NCBI GenBank assembly: GCA_963682005.1
Contig: OY820914.1
Coordinates: 4,030,001 to 4,094,000 of the forward strand
Direction of reading: 5' to 3'
Length of the DNA: 64,000 nucleotides
Source of the DNA: CAIYUC01 sp963682005
GTDB lineage: Bacteria > Bacteroidota > Bacteroidia > Bacteroidales > FEN-979
Each line of letters opens with the position of its first letter. Within the stretch, counting starts at the first letter, position 1. The translations under genes were made by a program, and so were the position numbers. Positions 8,306 through 17,922 of this stretch are shown here, piece after piece. A model generated the notes under the pieces. The model saw nothing but the letters and a program-made list of their open reading frames with translations, did not search any database and was not told where the DNA came from.

Positions 8306-11233
8306 TCAGTAACCGAACAATTCGTTGAGCGGAACTTCCTTCACTTCCCCGAGCTCTTTCAAAGCCTTCATATCAATGTCCTTCAGGTTCCCGATCACAC
8401 AATACGTGTACTTTTTATCTTTAATCCAGGAAGTAAAGAAATCTCCAAGATCTTTCAGGGTTGAATTCCGGACAAAATCAAACACATCTTTCCTGTAATC
8501 ATTTGTAATCCCAAGGTCCTGGTTGTTCAGATACCTGAAAAACAGGTTCTCCCGGTAATGCCTTTCCGAAGCGATCTTGTTTAATATGGCTTTTTTCGAC
8601 ACATTTAAATAATGGTCGCTCTCGGTGAAGTTATTCAGGATACGATTCATGGTGGAGATGGCAGTTTTCATTTTATCTGCCTGTGTCCCGACAAATCCCA
8701 TAAGGTAAAAGGATTGATCCTGGAAACCGGGCGTGTCATACCATGCATAGGCGGAATAGGCCATTCCCTGGGCTTCCCTGACCTCCTGAAAGACGATGGA
8801 TGCCATCGACCCGCCATAATATTGATTGAAAAGGTAAGATTTCACCATCAGGTCCTTTGAAAATGGAGCGCCTTTGGATACCATCAGGAAGTTGACCTGC
8901 GACATATCGTAGTTTGCGATTAAAACCAGGTTTTTGCTCATGTCTAATTGCGGATAGATTGTCCTTGGCGGGATCTTCTCTGCTTTTTCAGGTACAGGAT
9001 GATTTTTCCGCAGGAGGGATTCAACATCGGAAGAACTGGATGGGCCGCAATAAAAGATCTTATGCGGGTAATTCAACATGGTTTTCACTATTCCGATCAG
9101 TTGTTCAGGGTTTTGCTTCCGAATCTCTTCATTTGAAAGAACATCATTCTCAGATGATTTCATCCCATACATTGCATAATTCTGCAGCCCGGAATAGAGA
9201 ATATTGTCCTGGTTCAGCTTGGCGTCATCCCGCTCTTTGATCACACGCTCTGCATATTTTGCATAAGCCGAGGTATCGGCCAGCGAAGAACTGAAGATCT
9301 CATCCAGGATCTGGATCCCTTTTTCCATGTTCCTGTTCAGACCCGAAACATAAACATACGACCTCTTATTGCCACTGTATACATATGTGCGCAACCCATA
9401 CCGGAACAACTCCTGCTTTAGTTCGGTGGCTGTATGCCTGGATGTTCCCACATACGGCAGGAAATTAACGGCCAGCGGAACCCTCAAGTCATTATCTTTC
9501 CCTTCATCGATGACATAGTAAACCGAGAACATTTCATTATCGATGGTTTGTATTGTGTTCAGATCAATCCCCTCCTTTAACGCCTTATGGTTGATGGCAG
9601 CGTTAAAATCAACAAAAACGGGGGAAATCGAATCAGATGGTGTTTTTTTCCATTCGGTGAAATACTTGCTTTCTTCATTCCTGTTGATTTTGACCGCAGT
9701 CAAGGGAGGCTTCTGAACCTTGATCAATCCTTTTGCTTCGCCTTTCGTTTTAAAAAGAACAACATAATTGGACTTGAAAATCTTGTTTGCATAGTCAACC
9801 AGTTCATTCTTTTTTACTTTTTCAAGTTCGTCGCCGAACGAAAGCACACTTTCCCAGCTCTTATTATAAATAAATGAATTAAGGAATGCATAAACCCCAT
9901 ACCTGCTCTGGAACTGACGAAGAAGGCTAAGCCTGTATTTATTGGCGACAGCTTCCATCATCCAGTCGGGAAAATCACCTTTTTTCAGCTTTTCGATTTC
10001 GGCCAGTACAAGTTCTTTTGCTTCCTTTAATGATTGCTTTTCCTTAGGTGTGACATAGATCGTCAATTGACCGTATTGAGTATTGAAATCGGCGTAGGCA
10101 TTGGCATCAAGGATCTTTTGATTCTGGATCAGATCGATGTCAAAAAGTCCGGCCTGGCCATTATAAAGGATCCTTGACAAAAGGTAAACATATTTCTTGT
10201 CCGGACTTGGCTCTCCGTCTGTCCTGTAACCCAGCAGCATGAATTCGGCATCCGGGCCTGATATCTCCTTTTCAACGGGAGCGGTAATGGGATCTTCCTT
10301 CACAACGGGCACTTCAGGTACCGGTTTGGAGGGGATCTGGCCAAAGGTCTCATCGATCAGCTTTATGGTCTTCTCCATATCCAGGTCCCCGCTCAGACAA
10401 ATGGCCATGTTATTGGGAACATACCAGGTATTTTTAAAATTCAGGATATTCACCTGGGAAGGATTTTTCAGGTGTTCCGGATACCCGATCACATCCCGTC
10501 CGAGCGGATTTTTCGGGAACAACGCTTTTCCGTATTGCTCATATGCACGCGACTGGTCGCGGTCCTGGTACATATTAAACTCTTCATATACGGTTTCCAA
10601 CTCGGTATGGAACAACCTGAGTGCAACATCCCCGAACCGGTTCTTTTCAAGTGTCAGCCAGCGTTTAAGCTCATTGGCAGGAATGTCATTGGTATAAACG
10701 GTCATTTCATTGGAGGTGAAAGCATTGGTTCCGTCGGCCCCGATTTCTGCCAGCATTTTGTCATATTCACTGGGGATGGCATACTGGGCAGCCTCAATAG
10801 AGAATTTATCGATCCTCTTATAGGTATTTAACCTTTGAATACTGTCTTTCTGGGTCCTGTATACTTCGAAAAGCGAAGATATGGAATCGAGCAGGGGCTT
10901 TTCCTTTTCCCAATCCCGTGTACCATATGTACTTGTTCCTTTGAACATCAGATGCTCGAAATAGTGCGCCAATCCTGTTGTTGCTTCAGGATCATTGTTT
11001 GAACCTGCCCTGACAGCGATCATTGTCATGATACGGGGCTCATCCTTGTTCACCGCAAGGTAAACCCTGAGGCCATTCTTCAGCGTATATAAACGCATCC
11101 CGGAAGGATCGTTGGTCACCGACTGATAGGAAAAACCGTTCTGGTCTTTGTTTTCCGTTACTTTGTATTGATGGGTTGTACATGCCCCAAGCACAAACAA
11201 ACACGCCATGCAAAATAGGACTTGCTTTTTCAT
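8306..11233 (-). CDS. M16 family zinc metallopeptidase lipoprotein (pitrilysin/insulinase type)
   Basis: This 975-residue protease carries a lipobox LGAC (Cys18). The inverted zinc motif HYFEH occurs at residues 90-94 inside GLAHYFEHLMFKGT, followed by the downstream acidic zinc ligand region ETVYEEFNMY. The length fits a tandem two-module M16 enzyme in which only the N-terminal half is catalytic; the C-terminal half (from about residue 550) has the inactive-module layout. Bacteroidetes commonly place these in the periplasm. A well-formed promoter lies 55-85 bp upstream and a hairpin follows, so it is likely monocistronic. Confidence 0.93.
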   Translation of the reverse strand: MKKQVLFCMACLFVLGACTTHQYKVTENKDQNGFSYQSVTNDPSGMRLYTLKNGLRVYLAVNKDEPRIMTMIAVRAGSNNDPEATTGLAHYFEHLMFKGTSTYGTRDWEKEKPLLDSISSLFEVYRTQKDSIQRLNTYKRIDKFSIEAAQYAIPSEYDKMLAEIGADGTNAFTSNEMTVYTNDIPANELKRWLTLEKNRFGDVALRLFHTELETVYEEFNMYQDRDQSRAYEQYGKALFPKNPLGRDVIGYPEHLKNPSQVNILNFKNTWYVPNNMAICLSGDLDMEKTIKLIDETFGQIPSKPVPEVPVVKEDPITAPVEKEISGPDAEFMLLGYRTDGEPSPDKKYVYLLSRILYNGQAGLFDIDLIQNQKILDANAYADFNTQYGQLTIYVTPKEKQSLKEAKELVLAEIEKLKKGDFPDWMMEAVANKYRLSLLRQFQSRYGVYAFLNSFIYNKSWESVLSFGDELEKVKKNELVDYANKIFKSNYVVLFKTKGEAKGLIKVQKPPLTAVKINRNEESKYFTEWKKTPSDSISPVFVDFNAAINHKALKEGIDLNTIQTIDNEMFSVYYVIDEGKDNDLRVPLAVNFLPYVGTSRHTATELKQELFRYGLRTYVYSGNKRSYVYVSGLNRNMEKGIQILDEIFSSSLADTSAYAKYAERVIKERDDAKLNQDNILYSGLQNYAMYGMKSSENDVLSNEEIRKQNPEQLIGIVKTMLNYPHKIFYCGPSSSSDVESLLRKNHPVPEKAEKIPPRTIYPQLDMSKNLVLIANYDMSQVNFLMVSKGAPFSKDLMVKSYLFNQYYGGSMASIVFQEVREAQGMAYSAYAWYDTPGFQDQSFYLMGFVGTQADKMKTAISTMNRILNNFTESDHYLNVSKKAILNKIASERHYRENLFFRYLNNQDLGITNDYRKDVFDFVRNSTLKDLGDFFTSWIKDKKYTYCVIGNLKDIDMKALKELGEVKEVPLNELFGY

Positions 11234-11287
11234 AAGGTAAGGTTTTGAAATGGGCTTTTCGTTTCGGATTCATTTCGTTGGATAAGG

Positions 11288-11318
11288 CAAATATAATGGA
11301 AAATATTTCACATGCAAA
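11288..11318 (-). promoter_or_regulatory. Bacteroidetes promoter for the M16 peptidase gene
   Basis: Read on the minus strand, TTTG (11318-11315) and TATATTTG (11295-11288) are separated by 19 bp, matching the Bacteroidetes -33 TTTG / -7 TAnnTTTG consensus. The predicted start of transcription is about 48 nt before the ATG at 11233. Confidence 0.75.
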
Positions 11319-11383
11319 TCGAATATGTTTATTGTCGGGGATGAAGATCCGCTAAACTTATTGGAAGGAAAATATTGGTCAGA

Positions 11384-11434
11384 CTATCCCGGTATCTCAG
11401 TATCTTAAGATCTCGGTATCCCGGTATCTCAATC
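11384..11434. repeat. Short tandem tract with GTATCCCG/GTATCTCA units
   Basis: A run of near-8-bp units (GGTATCTCA, GTATCTTAA, GATCTCG, GTATCCCG, GTATCTCA) lies just downstream of, and slightly overlapping, the 3' end of the glycosidase gene that ends at 11429. It resembles the other low-complexity tracts in this window but its period is closer to 8. Confidence 0.6.
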
Positions 11435-13597
11435 CCTGAGCCAATCCGGAACTTTTCGTTGAGATTCATCAATCAGCAGTTTCGCGATGATTGAATCCCA
11501 GATATAGTTTGAAGGACAATTCAACACTTCATTGTCAGGACTGAATGATTCCCAGAAATTATGGTTCTTCGATAATTGTGTGGATACACAGGTCAACATT
11601 TTTTCGGTCAGGATCTTTGCGATATTATCATACCCATAGATCCGAAGCCCGTCATAAACCATGTAATCCCAAAGCAACCATACCGGGCCGTTCCATTTGC
11701 AGCAGTAGTCAACATAAGGACTGTACCATGGATCCTGTGCTGATAATGTCGGGATCCCATATTTCCGCCAGAATTTTGAAGGATCAATGAGGGTTTTGAT
11801 CAGCTTTTCGGCGCGGTCAGTGGGTGCCACTTCGGCCCACATCGTAAGAAAACCAATGATTTCCTGGCGTTTCAGATCCCTTGACATGAAAAAGAAGGAA
11901 TAATCTTTTTTATTGACAGAATAATAGAAGCCGGTGGATTCGTCCCACATTCGTTTATTCACAAGCACTGAGGTTGAGTCTGCTTTATCAAGCCAGTACT
12001 TTGATTCCTTCACAAGGCCCAGTTCTTTAGCCATCTTGCTCAGGCAACGCTCTTCCTTGATGACCATGCATGTAAGATCGAGACATTCCAGTTCATCTGA
12101 AATATCTTCCTTGTCAACATCGAGGTAACGTTCAGCCGAAACCTGGAATACAGCATTGTACCAGTCGCGCACATTCTCGATGATGCCATTCGGACCCCAC
12201 TCAAAAGTGCCGTCATGGTTCGTATCACGGTTTTTAATAAGCCATTCGACATACTTTGACCCGGAAGTATATGCATCAGCCAGAAATTGCTTATCTCCTC
12301 CGGTCCTGTAGACTTCCCAGTTGATCCAGCTGAAAAATGGTGCAGAGGTGGTGGGCTTGTCTTTGTGCGGATAATCCTGCATTCCTCTCGGGCCGTGACG
12401 ATAAGCAATAAACCCGTCCGCACCCTGCTGCTCCATGTAAACCCTTTGTGAACCCTGGGCAGACTTCGTATCCAGGAAGGCGTATGACAACATACTCAGC
12501 GATTCATGCAGTACCTGGTGCCCGTGACCCCAGCCCCATAATGGATTGCGGGAGAACGCATAAAAGTTGTAGCTCGTCTTGCCGGTAGGTGGATACATGC
12601 ATCCGCGGACAAGGTTGAACGAACCGAGATAGATCATTTTGCTGGATTCAGTTTCAAACTTGAGTTTAGGAATTGATTTGAATAAACTGGTATTTTCATC
12701 AAAGTATTCCCTGAGGGGAGCTGATTTCAGCTCATTCATCTTATGAGCCAGCGAAACAGGATCTTCATCCTGCGCCTGAACACCCCGCAGGTACCTGAAC
12801 GTGACTGTTTCTCCCGGGGCCAGGCTTGCCTTCAGATGCAAAGCAACAAAATCGACATATCCGGATTCTTGCAGATTCAATGAATCCTTCCTGGTTGTTG
12901 AATAAAAATCTGTTTTAATGACATTGTAAAAATCGACCATATCACCTTCGTAAGCTCCGTGCGAATAAGATTTTATACCTGAAGTAAAGAAATCCCTGGT
13001 GCGGGTAGGATAGCCGTAGGCCACTTTCAGGCTGCTGATCAGTCGGTAGGGACTTTCATAGCGGTTTGTGATATATGCATCGTCATCTTTATCGAATTTC
13101 ATAACCTGGAGTGAATCGTTACCCAGTTCCAGGATCGGATAAACGGCAACGTCATGAGGAACATTATCAACATTCTTTATCTTCATATCCACCAGGGCAA
13201 TTTCAGAACTCTGCACAAGGAATGTCTCTTCAACATGTATCCCGTGAAAAGGCTCGTATTCCATGATCATCATATCCGGGAACGAATAATGAACAACAGG
13301 TTTTACAGAATATTCACCGATCCTGGGAATGACTACCTGGTCCACTTTCCAGATGGCAAACATCCTTCCCGCATGATCCGAAGAATAGCTGACAGGACCG
13401 CAGTCGGAATAATAATCCATCTTGTATGCCTTGTCTCCGTAAAGCCTTGATCGTGACATCGCGGCTGCGTATGTTGTATAAAGAGGATCACTGGCCCGTG
13501 CACTGATACGTAGATAATCAGCACCGGATTTTGCGGATTGGGGCTTACTGTAGAACGGAAGAAAAAGTATCCAAATCAGTAGAAAGCTGGTTCTCAT
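11429..13597 (-). CDS. Secreted (alpha/alpha)6 glycosidase, GH63-like, paralog 1
   Basis: A 722-residue protein with a signal peptide (FLLIWILFLPFYSKPQS). The N-terminal third is beta-rich; the C-terminal two thirds carry six-hairpin glycosidase features: WGWGHGHQVLHESLSM, HDGTFEWGPNGI, NKRMWDESTGFYYSVNKKD, and WNGPVWLLWDYMVYDGL. This architecture is shared by GH63 alpha-glucosidases and related trehalase-like enzymes; exact specificity cannot be called. It is clearly paralogous to the protein at 19553-21658, sharing the DPLYTTYAA start and the FWRKYGIPTLSAQD segment. It lies downstream of the M1 peptidase gene on the same strand, with a 243-bp gap. Confidence 0.82.
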   Translation of the reverse strand: MRTSFLLIWILFLPFYSKPQSAKSGADYLRISARASDPLYTTYAAAMSRSRLYGDKAYKMDYYSDCGPVSYSSDHAGRMFAIWKVDQVVIPRIGEYSVKPVVHYSFPDMMIMEYEPFHGIHVEETFLVQSSEIALVDMKIKNVDNVPHDVAVYPILELGNDSLQVMKFDKDDDAYITNRYESPYRLISSLKVAYGYPTRTRDFFTSGIKSYSHGAYEGDMVDFYNVIKTDFYSTTRKDSLNLQESGYVDFVALHLKASLAPGETVTFRYLRGVQAQDEDPVSLAHKMNELKSAPLREYFDENTSLFKSIPKLKFETESSKMIYLGSFNLVRGCMYPPTGKTSYNFYAFSRNPLWGWGHGHQVLHESLSMLSYAFLDTKSAQGSQRVYMEQQGADGFIAYRHGPRGMQDYPHKDKPTTSAPFFSWINWEVYRTGGDKQFLADAYTSGSKYVEWLIKNRDTNHDGTFEWGPNGIIENVRDWYNAVFQVSAERYLDVDKEDISDELECLDLTCMVIKEERCLSKMAKELGLVKESKYWLDKADSTSVLVNKRMWDESTGFYYSVNKKDYSFFFMSRDLKRQEIIGFLTMWAEVAPTDRAEKLIKTLIDPSKFWRKYGIPTLSAQDPWYSPYVDYCCKWNGPVWLLWDYMVYDGLRIYGYDNIAKILTEKMLTCVSTQLSKNHNFWESFSPDNEVLNCPSNYIWDSIIAKLLIDESQRKVPDWLRD

Positions 13598-13840
13598 CGG
13601 TATTTTTTATGTAAAGTTAGGAATTATATACCTTTTTCCCATTCCTGATTTGTCATTTTTTTAGCCATCCAATGACTAGGTCTTGAATAGGGTTATAATA
13701 GGGTTACCATAGGTTCAAACCGGGTGTAAGCCTGGTGTTAAAATTGCAAGTTTAAACCCGATGATGAAGGACAAAGATAAAATACCGGGACAGGATTTGT
13801 TCATTCTGCCAGGGCAATTTCCACTATCCATGTGATCAGG

Positions 13841-15856
13841 TTATTCATGTTCAAAATCATTTCCAAATCCCTTCCAGGATGTCCAGTAATACGTAAAAGC
13901 ATTTTTTTCAACCTGATCCTTTTTCAAATGGTGCTCATTCGGAAGGTAAAAAGATTTTACATTTCCAATCTGAAATGTCTGGATATCGGTCGTCCCGTTA
14001 AGACGAAAATTCTCTTTGTCATTTATGGTAATGCTGAATGGCATGGTAAAGTTTCGGCCGACATTTATCCATCGGTACGAAAAGGACAATGAATCATTAT
14101 CCAGAAAAAAGTCATAATGCAAAACGGGCGGTTCAGCATCATACAGAAACTTGGTGAAGAAATCAGTATAATCGTGGCTGGTATATACATTGACAAATCT
14201 GATAAAGTCCTCCGTTTCTGCTATCTTGAATTTATATTCATCGAAGAATTTCCTTATGATCTTGAAAAATACACTGTCGTCATTGATGATGCATCGCAGG
14301 TTATTCAGCATGGCAGCACCTTTATGATAAATGTCACCACCGAGAAATGTGTTGTCATTTACATCCCTGATCCCTACCATGGGCCAGATGTTGACGTTAT
14401 TCACCCAGGTTTTGGAACAGGCGCTTACATATTCAGCATACCCATATCTTTTCTCCATGAAAAGCTGTTCTGTATAAGTGGCAAAACTTTCACTAAGCCA
14501 GGCATCTGCCATATCGCCCATGGTCACGGTATTTCCCCACCATTCATGGGCTGTTTCATGAACGACCAGGTAATCATAATCCTTCTTCTCATAATTCCTG
14601 CGTTTCCTGCGCCCGTAGTCATCGCCGATTGCAATTGCACTCTGATGCTCCATTCCTGCATAAGGAGCTTCAATCATCGCCATTCCATCCTTTTTATATG
14701 GATATTCCCCGAAGAGTTCTTCATACACTTTTACTATATCTTTGGTCTGACTGTAGTATTTTTTTGCTTTCTTCAGATGATGCGGCAATACATAATAGTC
14801 AATCTGATAGCTGCCATTCGCATTACAGAATGATTCATTGAAGTTGATGAATTTTCCCATATAGAAAGTGACTCCATAGCTATTGATGGGATAGCTCACG
14901 AACCATTCGAAATTTGTATAATGGCTGCCAGTTTCCCTCACTGACCGGAGATTGCCATTTGAAATGGCCTGGTATCCTTTGGGTACCTGGATGTTGATGG
15001 TCATGGAATCAGGCTTTTCCGAAAGATGGTCTTTACACGGCCACCAGGAACTTGCCCCCAGGTGTTCACATGCAACTCCGACCCACCAGTGAGATCGCTT
15101 GTGCTTCCAGATAAAACCCCCGTTCCAGGGTGGGGATGGCGCTTCTCTGGGCTGACCTGAATAGCTGATCATAACCATACGGTTCTCATTGGCGGGCAAT
15201 GTTTCATCAAATTCTATAAAAACCGCATTGAAGACCCTTGTGTATTTAAGTTCTTTTCCATCCATTTTTGCAGCAATGATCCGGAAGTCCTGCGACAGGT
15301 CGACTTGTATTTTATTCGTGCCGGATGTGGTCCGGAAATAAATCATGTTGGACCCTTCAATGCTTTTAGATTTGGGAAGTATTTTTACCGTGAGATCGTA
15401 ATAGTAAACATCATAACAGGTCCTCTCAGGCCTCAACGCACCCTGCAAAGAGTCCTTAAGTCCAAAATGAGGTTTGTAGCCATGATCAGGATCAAGCGAA
15501 TAGAAATTGATATAACTTTTCGAAAGAATATTAACCGCGTAACTTTTAGAGGTCAGGAAATTGATCATTTTTTCCCTGCCGTGAAGCCCCAGTTTCCTGG
15601 AATGAATCAGGTCTTCTCTTGAAGAAGGAAAATCATTCATTATGTATTCTGCAACGCCTCTGTTATAATACATGGACGCGTTACCGGGATTGCTTCTTAA
15701 AAAAATATTAATATTTTTAATACCGCCATACAGATCCATTCTTTTCAACTGTTCGATGATTGTGTCATAACAGTCAGAATCATCGGGCTTGTGGTTTTGT
15801 GCCGAGAGAACACTCCAGGATAGAACGAGGAACACAAATGCTGCAATTTTTTTCAT
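13841..15856 (-). CDS. M1 family zinc aminopeptidase, exported
   Basis: The 671-residue protein has a signal peptide (FVFLVLSWSVLSAQ). The gluzincin motif HETAH is at residues 433-437 with the third zinc ligand Glu456 exactly 18 residues after the second His. The substrate-anchoring GAMEN-type loop appears as YAGMEHQSA (about 399-407). Residues about 30-110 look like a TPR-like extension before the M1 beta domain. It probably trims peptides in the periplasm or at the surface. It follows the T9SS beta-helix gene by 48 bp on the same strand and may be cotranscribed. Confidence 0.93.
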   Translation of the reverse strand: MKKIAAFVFLVLSWSVLSAQNHKPDDSDCYDTIIEQLKRMDLYGGIKNINIFLRSNPGNASMYYNRGVAEYIMNDFPSSREDLIHSRKLGLHGREKMINFLTSKSYAVNILSKSYINFYSLDPDHGYKPHFGLKDSLQGALRPERTCYDVYYYDLTVKILPKSKSIEGSNMIYFRTTSGTNKIQVDLSQDFRIIAAKMDGKELKYTRVFNAVFIEFDETLPANENRMVMISYSGQPREAPSPPWNGGFIWKHKRSHWWVGVACEHLGASSWWPCKDHLSEKPDSMTINIQVPKGYQAISNGNLRSVRETGSHYTNFEWFVSYPINSYGVTFYMGKFINFNESFCNANGSYQIDYYVLPHHLKKAKKYYSQTKDIVKVYEELFGEYPYKKDGMAMIEAPYAGMEHQSAIAIGDDYGRRKRRNYEKKDYDYLVVHETAHEWWGNTVTMGDMADAWLSESFATYTEQLFMEKRYGYAEYVSACSKTWVNNVNIWPMVGIRDVNDNTFLGGDIYHKGAAMLNNLRCIINDDSVFFKIIRKFFDEYKFKIAETEDFIRFVNVYTSHDYTDFFTKFLYDAEPPVLHYDFFLDNDSLSFSYRWINVGRNFTMPFSITINDKENFRLNGTTDIQTFQIGNVKSFYLPNEHHLKKDQVEKNAFTYYWTSWKGFGNDFEHE

Positions 15857-15904
15857 ATAAGCACGAATTCTATGGCTGCAGGAGGATCGCCGGCCGTAAG
15901 TTTT

Positions 15905-17506
15905 TCAATAAGCAATAATCCTCGTTATCATCTGTAGACGATCTCCGCGGATAATGCAAAAATAGATACCGGGGCTGCATCTCAGGCCACTGTCAGTAAA
16001 TCCATTCCATAAAATTGTATTGGACCCGAAGGTGAATTGCATCGGTCCAAACGATTTTACAACCCTTCCTTCCTGGTCATATATCGTTGCAGAACCAGTT
16101 TCTGCTCTGTCGAGGGAAAAAGAAAGGTATGTTTCCGTTCTGAAAGGATTCGGCGAAGCTTTCAATGAACAAGGTTCCGAAATAAATGATTCTATCCCCG
16201 GTGAAGGATTTCGCTCATAACATCCGATATCAATACGGCCGTTATAGATCCTTGGATTCCCAGCAAGGTCCTTTGGCGGGATCTGCAGCATTGAGGTATC
16301 CGGAGTCCCGGCATCTGCAAGGGGAGAAGATGGTCCGGGAGTGTAAGGAAATGTTCCGGTTTCAGCAAATAATGGAACTGTGTCGATATTGTTCAGATAA
16401 ATGCCATGATAACCCAGTTGACCGCCGCTGCCCTGAAAATCCTCCTTGCCTCCTTCAACATCACAGTTGATAAAACCGGGCGCAGAAGCTACATCCCAGA
16501 TATAGACCGAGTTCCCGAATCCCTGGTTCCCCCAGAAAACGCTGTTGTATGTAATGGGGACGGCGGAATCATTTGCATAAAACCCTCCGCCATACGAGGA
16601 ACTGTTATTGACCACCGTATTGTTCGAGAGAATGGTATGAGCCCGGAGACAACAGATCCCTCCTCCGAAAAACTCAGCCGAATTGCCATCTACAAAGTTG
16701 TTTGAAACCACAAGGCCTGATGGTGAACGCAGAAAACCGACACCTCCGCCCAGGGCGCTGTAATTCCCTGAAAACACATTAAACCGTACATCCGGATCAG
16801 AATATTCAAAAGATGCCCCGCCGCCGACACCACTGGATGAGTTCGAGGTAAACGTACAATATAACACGGCAGGGGAGGAACTTACCGCACAAAGCCCGCC
16901 TCCGTATCCATAGGGTAGAGAAGCCCTCCCGCATTGGTTGTTCCGAAAGGTGCAGGAATGGACAAAAATGTCGGAGTTCTTTAGAAAGATCCCGCCGCCC
17001 CAGCGGTTGGCGAAATTGCTTTCCACCGTACAGCGATAAAGGATTATCTTGTCCCAGTTCCATATGCGAAAAGCTCCGCCATAAAGTCCTGCTGTATCGG
17101 TATCCAGCGCTTTCCCATAGCTGAAGATGCAGTAGGCAAACCGGGATGTGTCATTGGATGAAGCTACATGCTCGTACCAGAATCCATGCCAGCCGCCATG
17201 ATTCGTAGTGGTATCGGCAAATCCTGCCGTATCGCTTACCGTGAACAGAATGGAATCCGTGGCCGTTCCAATCGCCTGGACATTCCCCTTGACCGAGAAA
17301 ATAAAATGCCCGTAGAATTCAACCCGTGTTCCCGGCTGAATTACCAGCGTATTTTCACCCGGAACGCTGATATCACCGACCACTCTAACCGTATCCACCG
17401 CCCACTGTCCGGAAACGTCGCCGGAAACAGTGATATTCGTTGACATCCCGATCAGACCGCGGAAGGTAAGGATTATCATGACGATCTTTTTAATAGGTAT
17501 TTTCAT
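15905..17506 (-). CDS. Secreted right-handed beta-helix protein with C-terminal sorting-type domain
   Basis: I place the start at 17506 (MKIPIKK, directly followed by a hydrophobic signal segment) rather than the longer frame from 17548. The 533-residue protein contains many parallel beta-helix coils with NxxxxGGG-like turns (NRWGGGIFLKNS, YGGGLCAVSSS, GVGGGASFEYSD, LGGGVGFLRSP). From about residue 445 on it ends in a FlgD-Ig/T9SS-like module: ASPNPFRTETYLSFSLD, TIYDQEGRVVKSF, and SPGIYFCIIRGD. This suggests export through the outer membrane by type IX secretion. Function is unknown; beta-helix proteins often bind or cleave polysaccharides. Confidence 0.82.
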   Translation of the reverse strand: MKIPIKKIVMIILTFRGLIGMSTNITVSGDVSGQWAVDTVRVVGDISVPGENTLVIQPGTRVEFYGHFIFSVKGNVQAIGTATDSILFTVSDTAGFADTTTNHGGWHGFWYEHVASSNDTSRFAYCIFSYGKALDTDTAGLYGGAFRIWNWDKIILYRCTVESNFANRWGGGIFLKNSDIFVHSCTFRNNQCGRASLPYGYGGGLCAVSSSPAVLYCTFTSNSSSGVGGGASFEYSDPDVRFNVFSGNYSALGGGVGFLRSPSGLVVSNNFVDGNSAEFFGGGICCLRAHTILSNNTVVNNSSSYGGGFYANDSAVPITYNSVFWGNQGFGNSVYIWDVASAPGFINCDVEGGKEDFQGSGGQLGYHGIYLNNIDTVPLFAETGTFPYTPGPSSPLADAGTPDTSMLQIPPKDLAGNPRIYNGRIDIGCYERNPSPGIESFISEPCSLKASPNPFRTETYLSFSLDRAETGSATIYDQEGRVVKSFGPMQFTFGSNTILWNGFTDSGLRCSPGIYFCIIRGDRLQMITRIIAY

Positions 17507-17617
17507 AGAAATTTTATGGTTTGCAATGTGTAAAAAATCAAATTCCACTGAAACTACAAATATGCAAAATGTTTTTATCCCAAAAATATGAATTGTGCAC
17601 GTGTATAATATTTTTAT

Positions 17618-17648
17618 TTTGTACGTATTTGAAAATATTTTATCTTTG
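17618..17648 (+). promoter_or_regulatory. Promoter of the PIN toxin-antitoxin operon
   Basis: TTTG (17618-17621), a 19-bp spacer and TATCTTTG (17641-17648) match the Bacteroidetes -33/-7 consensus exactly. Transcription should begin near 17655, about 20 nt before the antitoxin ATG at 17674. This promoter decides against the longer upstream reading frame. Confidence 0.85.
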
Positions 17649-17673
17649 TATTTGCAAAATAAATCAGGAACAA

Positions 17674-17922
17674 ATGAACACCAAACTGACTTTAACCATT
17701 GAACAGACGATCATTGAAAGAGCAAAGGTATACGCAAAGGAGAAAGGCAGGAGTTTATCTGATATCATTGAGAATTATTTAAAATCAATCACCTCAGATA
17801 AGCAGGATTCAGAATCAGAGCTCTCGCCGCTTGTTAAATCGTTGAAAGGCTCTTTTAAGGCGCCAACGGATTTTGACTACAAAAAAGAATTAGCGAAAAG
17901 ATTGACTAAAAAATACCAATGA
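17674..17922 (+). CDS. Antitoxin of VapB-like type (DUF6364-like)
   Basis: The 82-residue protein starts at the ATG at 17674 (MNTKLTLTIEQ), just downstream of a good promoter; the longer frame from 17521 crosses that promoter. The N-terminal pattern KLTLTIEQTIIERAKVYAKEKGRSLSDIIENYL is a ribbon-helix-helix DNA-binding motif as in DUF6364 and VapB-type antitoxins. The C-terminal half (LVKSLKGSF...DYKKELAKRL) is charged and likely disordered until bound to toxin. Its stop codon overlaps the toxin start (ATGA), which implies translational coupling. It probably neutralises the PIN toxin and autorepresses the operon. Confidence 0.88.
   Translation: MNTKLTLTIEQTIIERAKVYAKEKGRSLSDIIENYLKSITSDKQDSESELSPLVKSLKGSFKAPTDFDYKKELAKRLTKKYQ

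Noticed and set aside
14117..14833. 238-residue plus-strand frame
   Set aside because: Antisense to the M1 aminopeptidase gene, which has full catalytic motifs.
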